Made by a program: the position numbers and the translations under genes. A stretch of 13,854 nucleotides of DNA from an uncultured Clostridia bacterium (lineage in GTDB: Bacteria; Bacillota; Clostridia; Oscillospirales; Ruminococcaceae): the NCBI GenBank assembly GCA_947175655.1, contig CAMWNQ010000025.1:1-13854 (forward strand), given 5' to 3'. The notes below the pieces were generated by a model. The model ran no database searches and had not been told where the DNA came from. It was given only the letters and a program-made list of their open reading frames with translations. Below are positions 13,814 to 13,854 of the stretch, piece after piece. Each line of letters begins with the position of its first letter. Position 1 is the first letter of the stretch.

Positions 13814-13854
13814 CTGTTAAATGATTCTATACTATATAATAATTATATCACAAC

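Overview
This AT-rich, gene-dense window looks like one end of a draft contig from a spore-forming, anaerobic Firmicute of the Ruminococcus / Oscillospirales kind. The grounds are three proteins with C-terminal type I dockerins on Thr-rich linkers (the hallmark of cellulosome- or amylosome-like assemblies), a cotJABC spore-coat operon, a siroheme/ferredoxin reductase typical of anaerobes, and strong AGGAGG-type ribosome binding sites. The species cannot be fixed from the sequence alone. The first 55 bases are not biological: they are an Illumina Nextera i7 adapter left on the contig end, so the first gene is cut by the assembly edge.

Layout: (1) 56-1425, a 5'-truncated UDP-glucose 6-dehydrogenase followed by a frameshifted stub of a UDP-sugar epimerase, the edge of a capsule/exopolysaccharide locus. 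(2) 1464-2951, a terminator and, on the minus strand, a CPBP intramembrane protease and a membrane-anchored XRE regulator whose reading frames overlap by 11 bases, with an operator-like inverted repeat upstream. (3) 3057-5331, a siroheme/4Fe-4S reductase-like gene and a divergent RlaP-type nucleotidyltransferase, each with a near-consensus sigma-A promoter in the shared 165-base gap. (4) 5350-6511, cotJA-cotJB-cotJC on the minus strand. (5) 6595-13591, a minus-strand dockerin cluster: a CBM-like three-module dockerin protein, a lipoprotein pseudogene with two lesions, a decayed dockerin relic behind an intact strong promoter and ribosome binding site, a GH73 glucosaminidase with a 65-residue duplicated repeat and dockerin, and a CAP/SCP plus BspA-LRR plus dockerin protein. 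(6) 13592-13854, the upstream region of the last gene, with a hairpin that resembles an IS200/IS605 right end.

The dockerin cluster is the most unusual part. None of its three intact genes encodes a recognisable polysaccharide hydrolase. They encode a peptidoglycan-lytic enzyme, a CAP/LRR surface-type protein and a putative carbohydrate-binding protein. This suggests an extracellular complex concerned with cell-wall remodelling or adhesion, not only with plant polymer breakdown. The GH73 and CAP genes are separated by 37 bases and probably share one transcript from the promoter at 10081-10109, through a roughly 340-base leader made of the dead dockerin, to the terminator at 6595-6623. No CRISPR array, tRNA, rRNA or complete mobile element was found.
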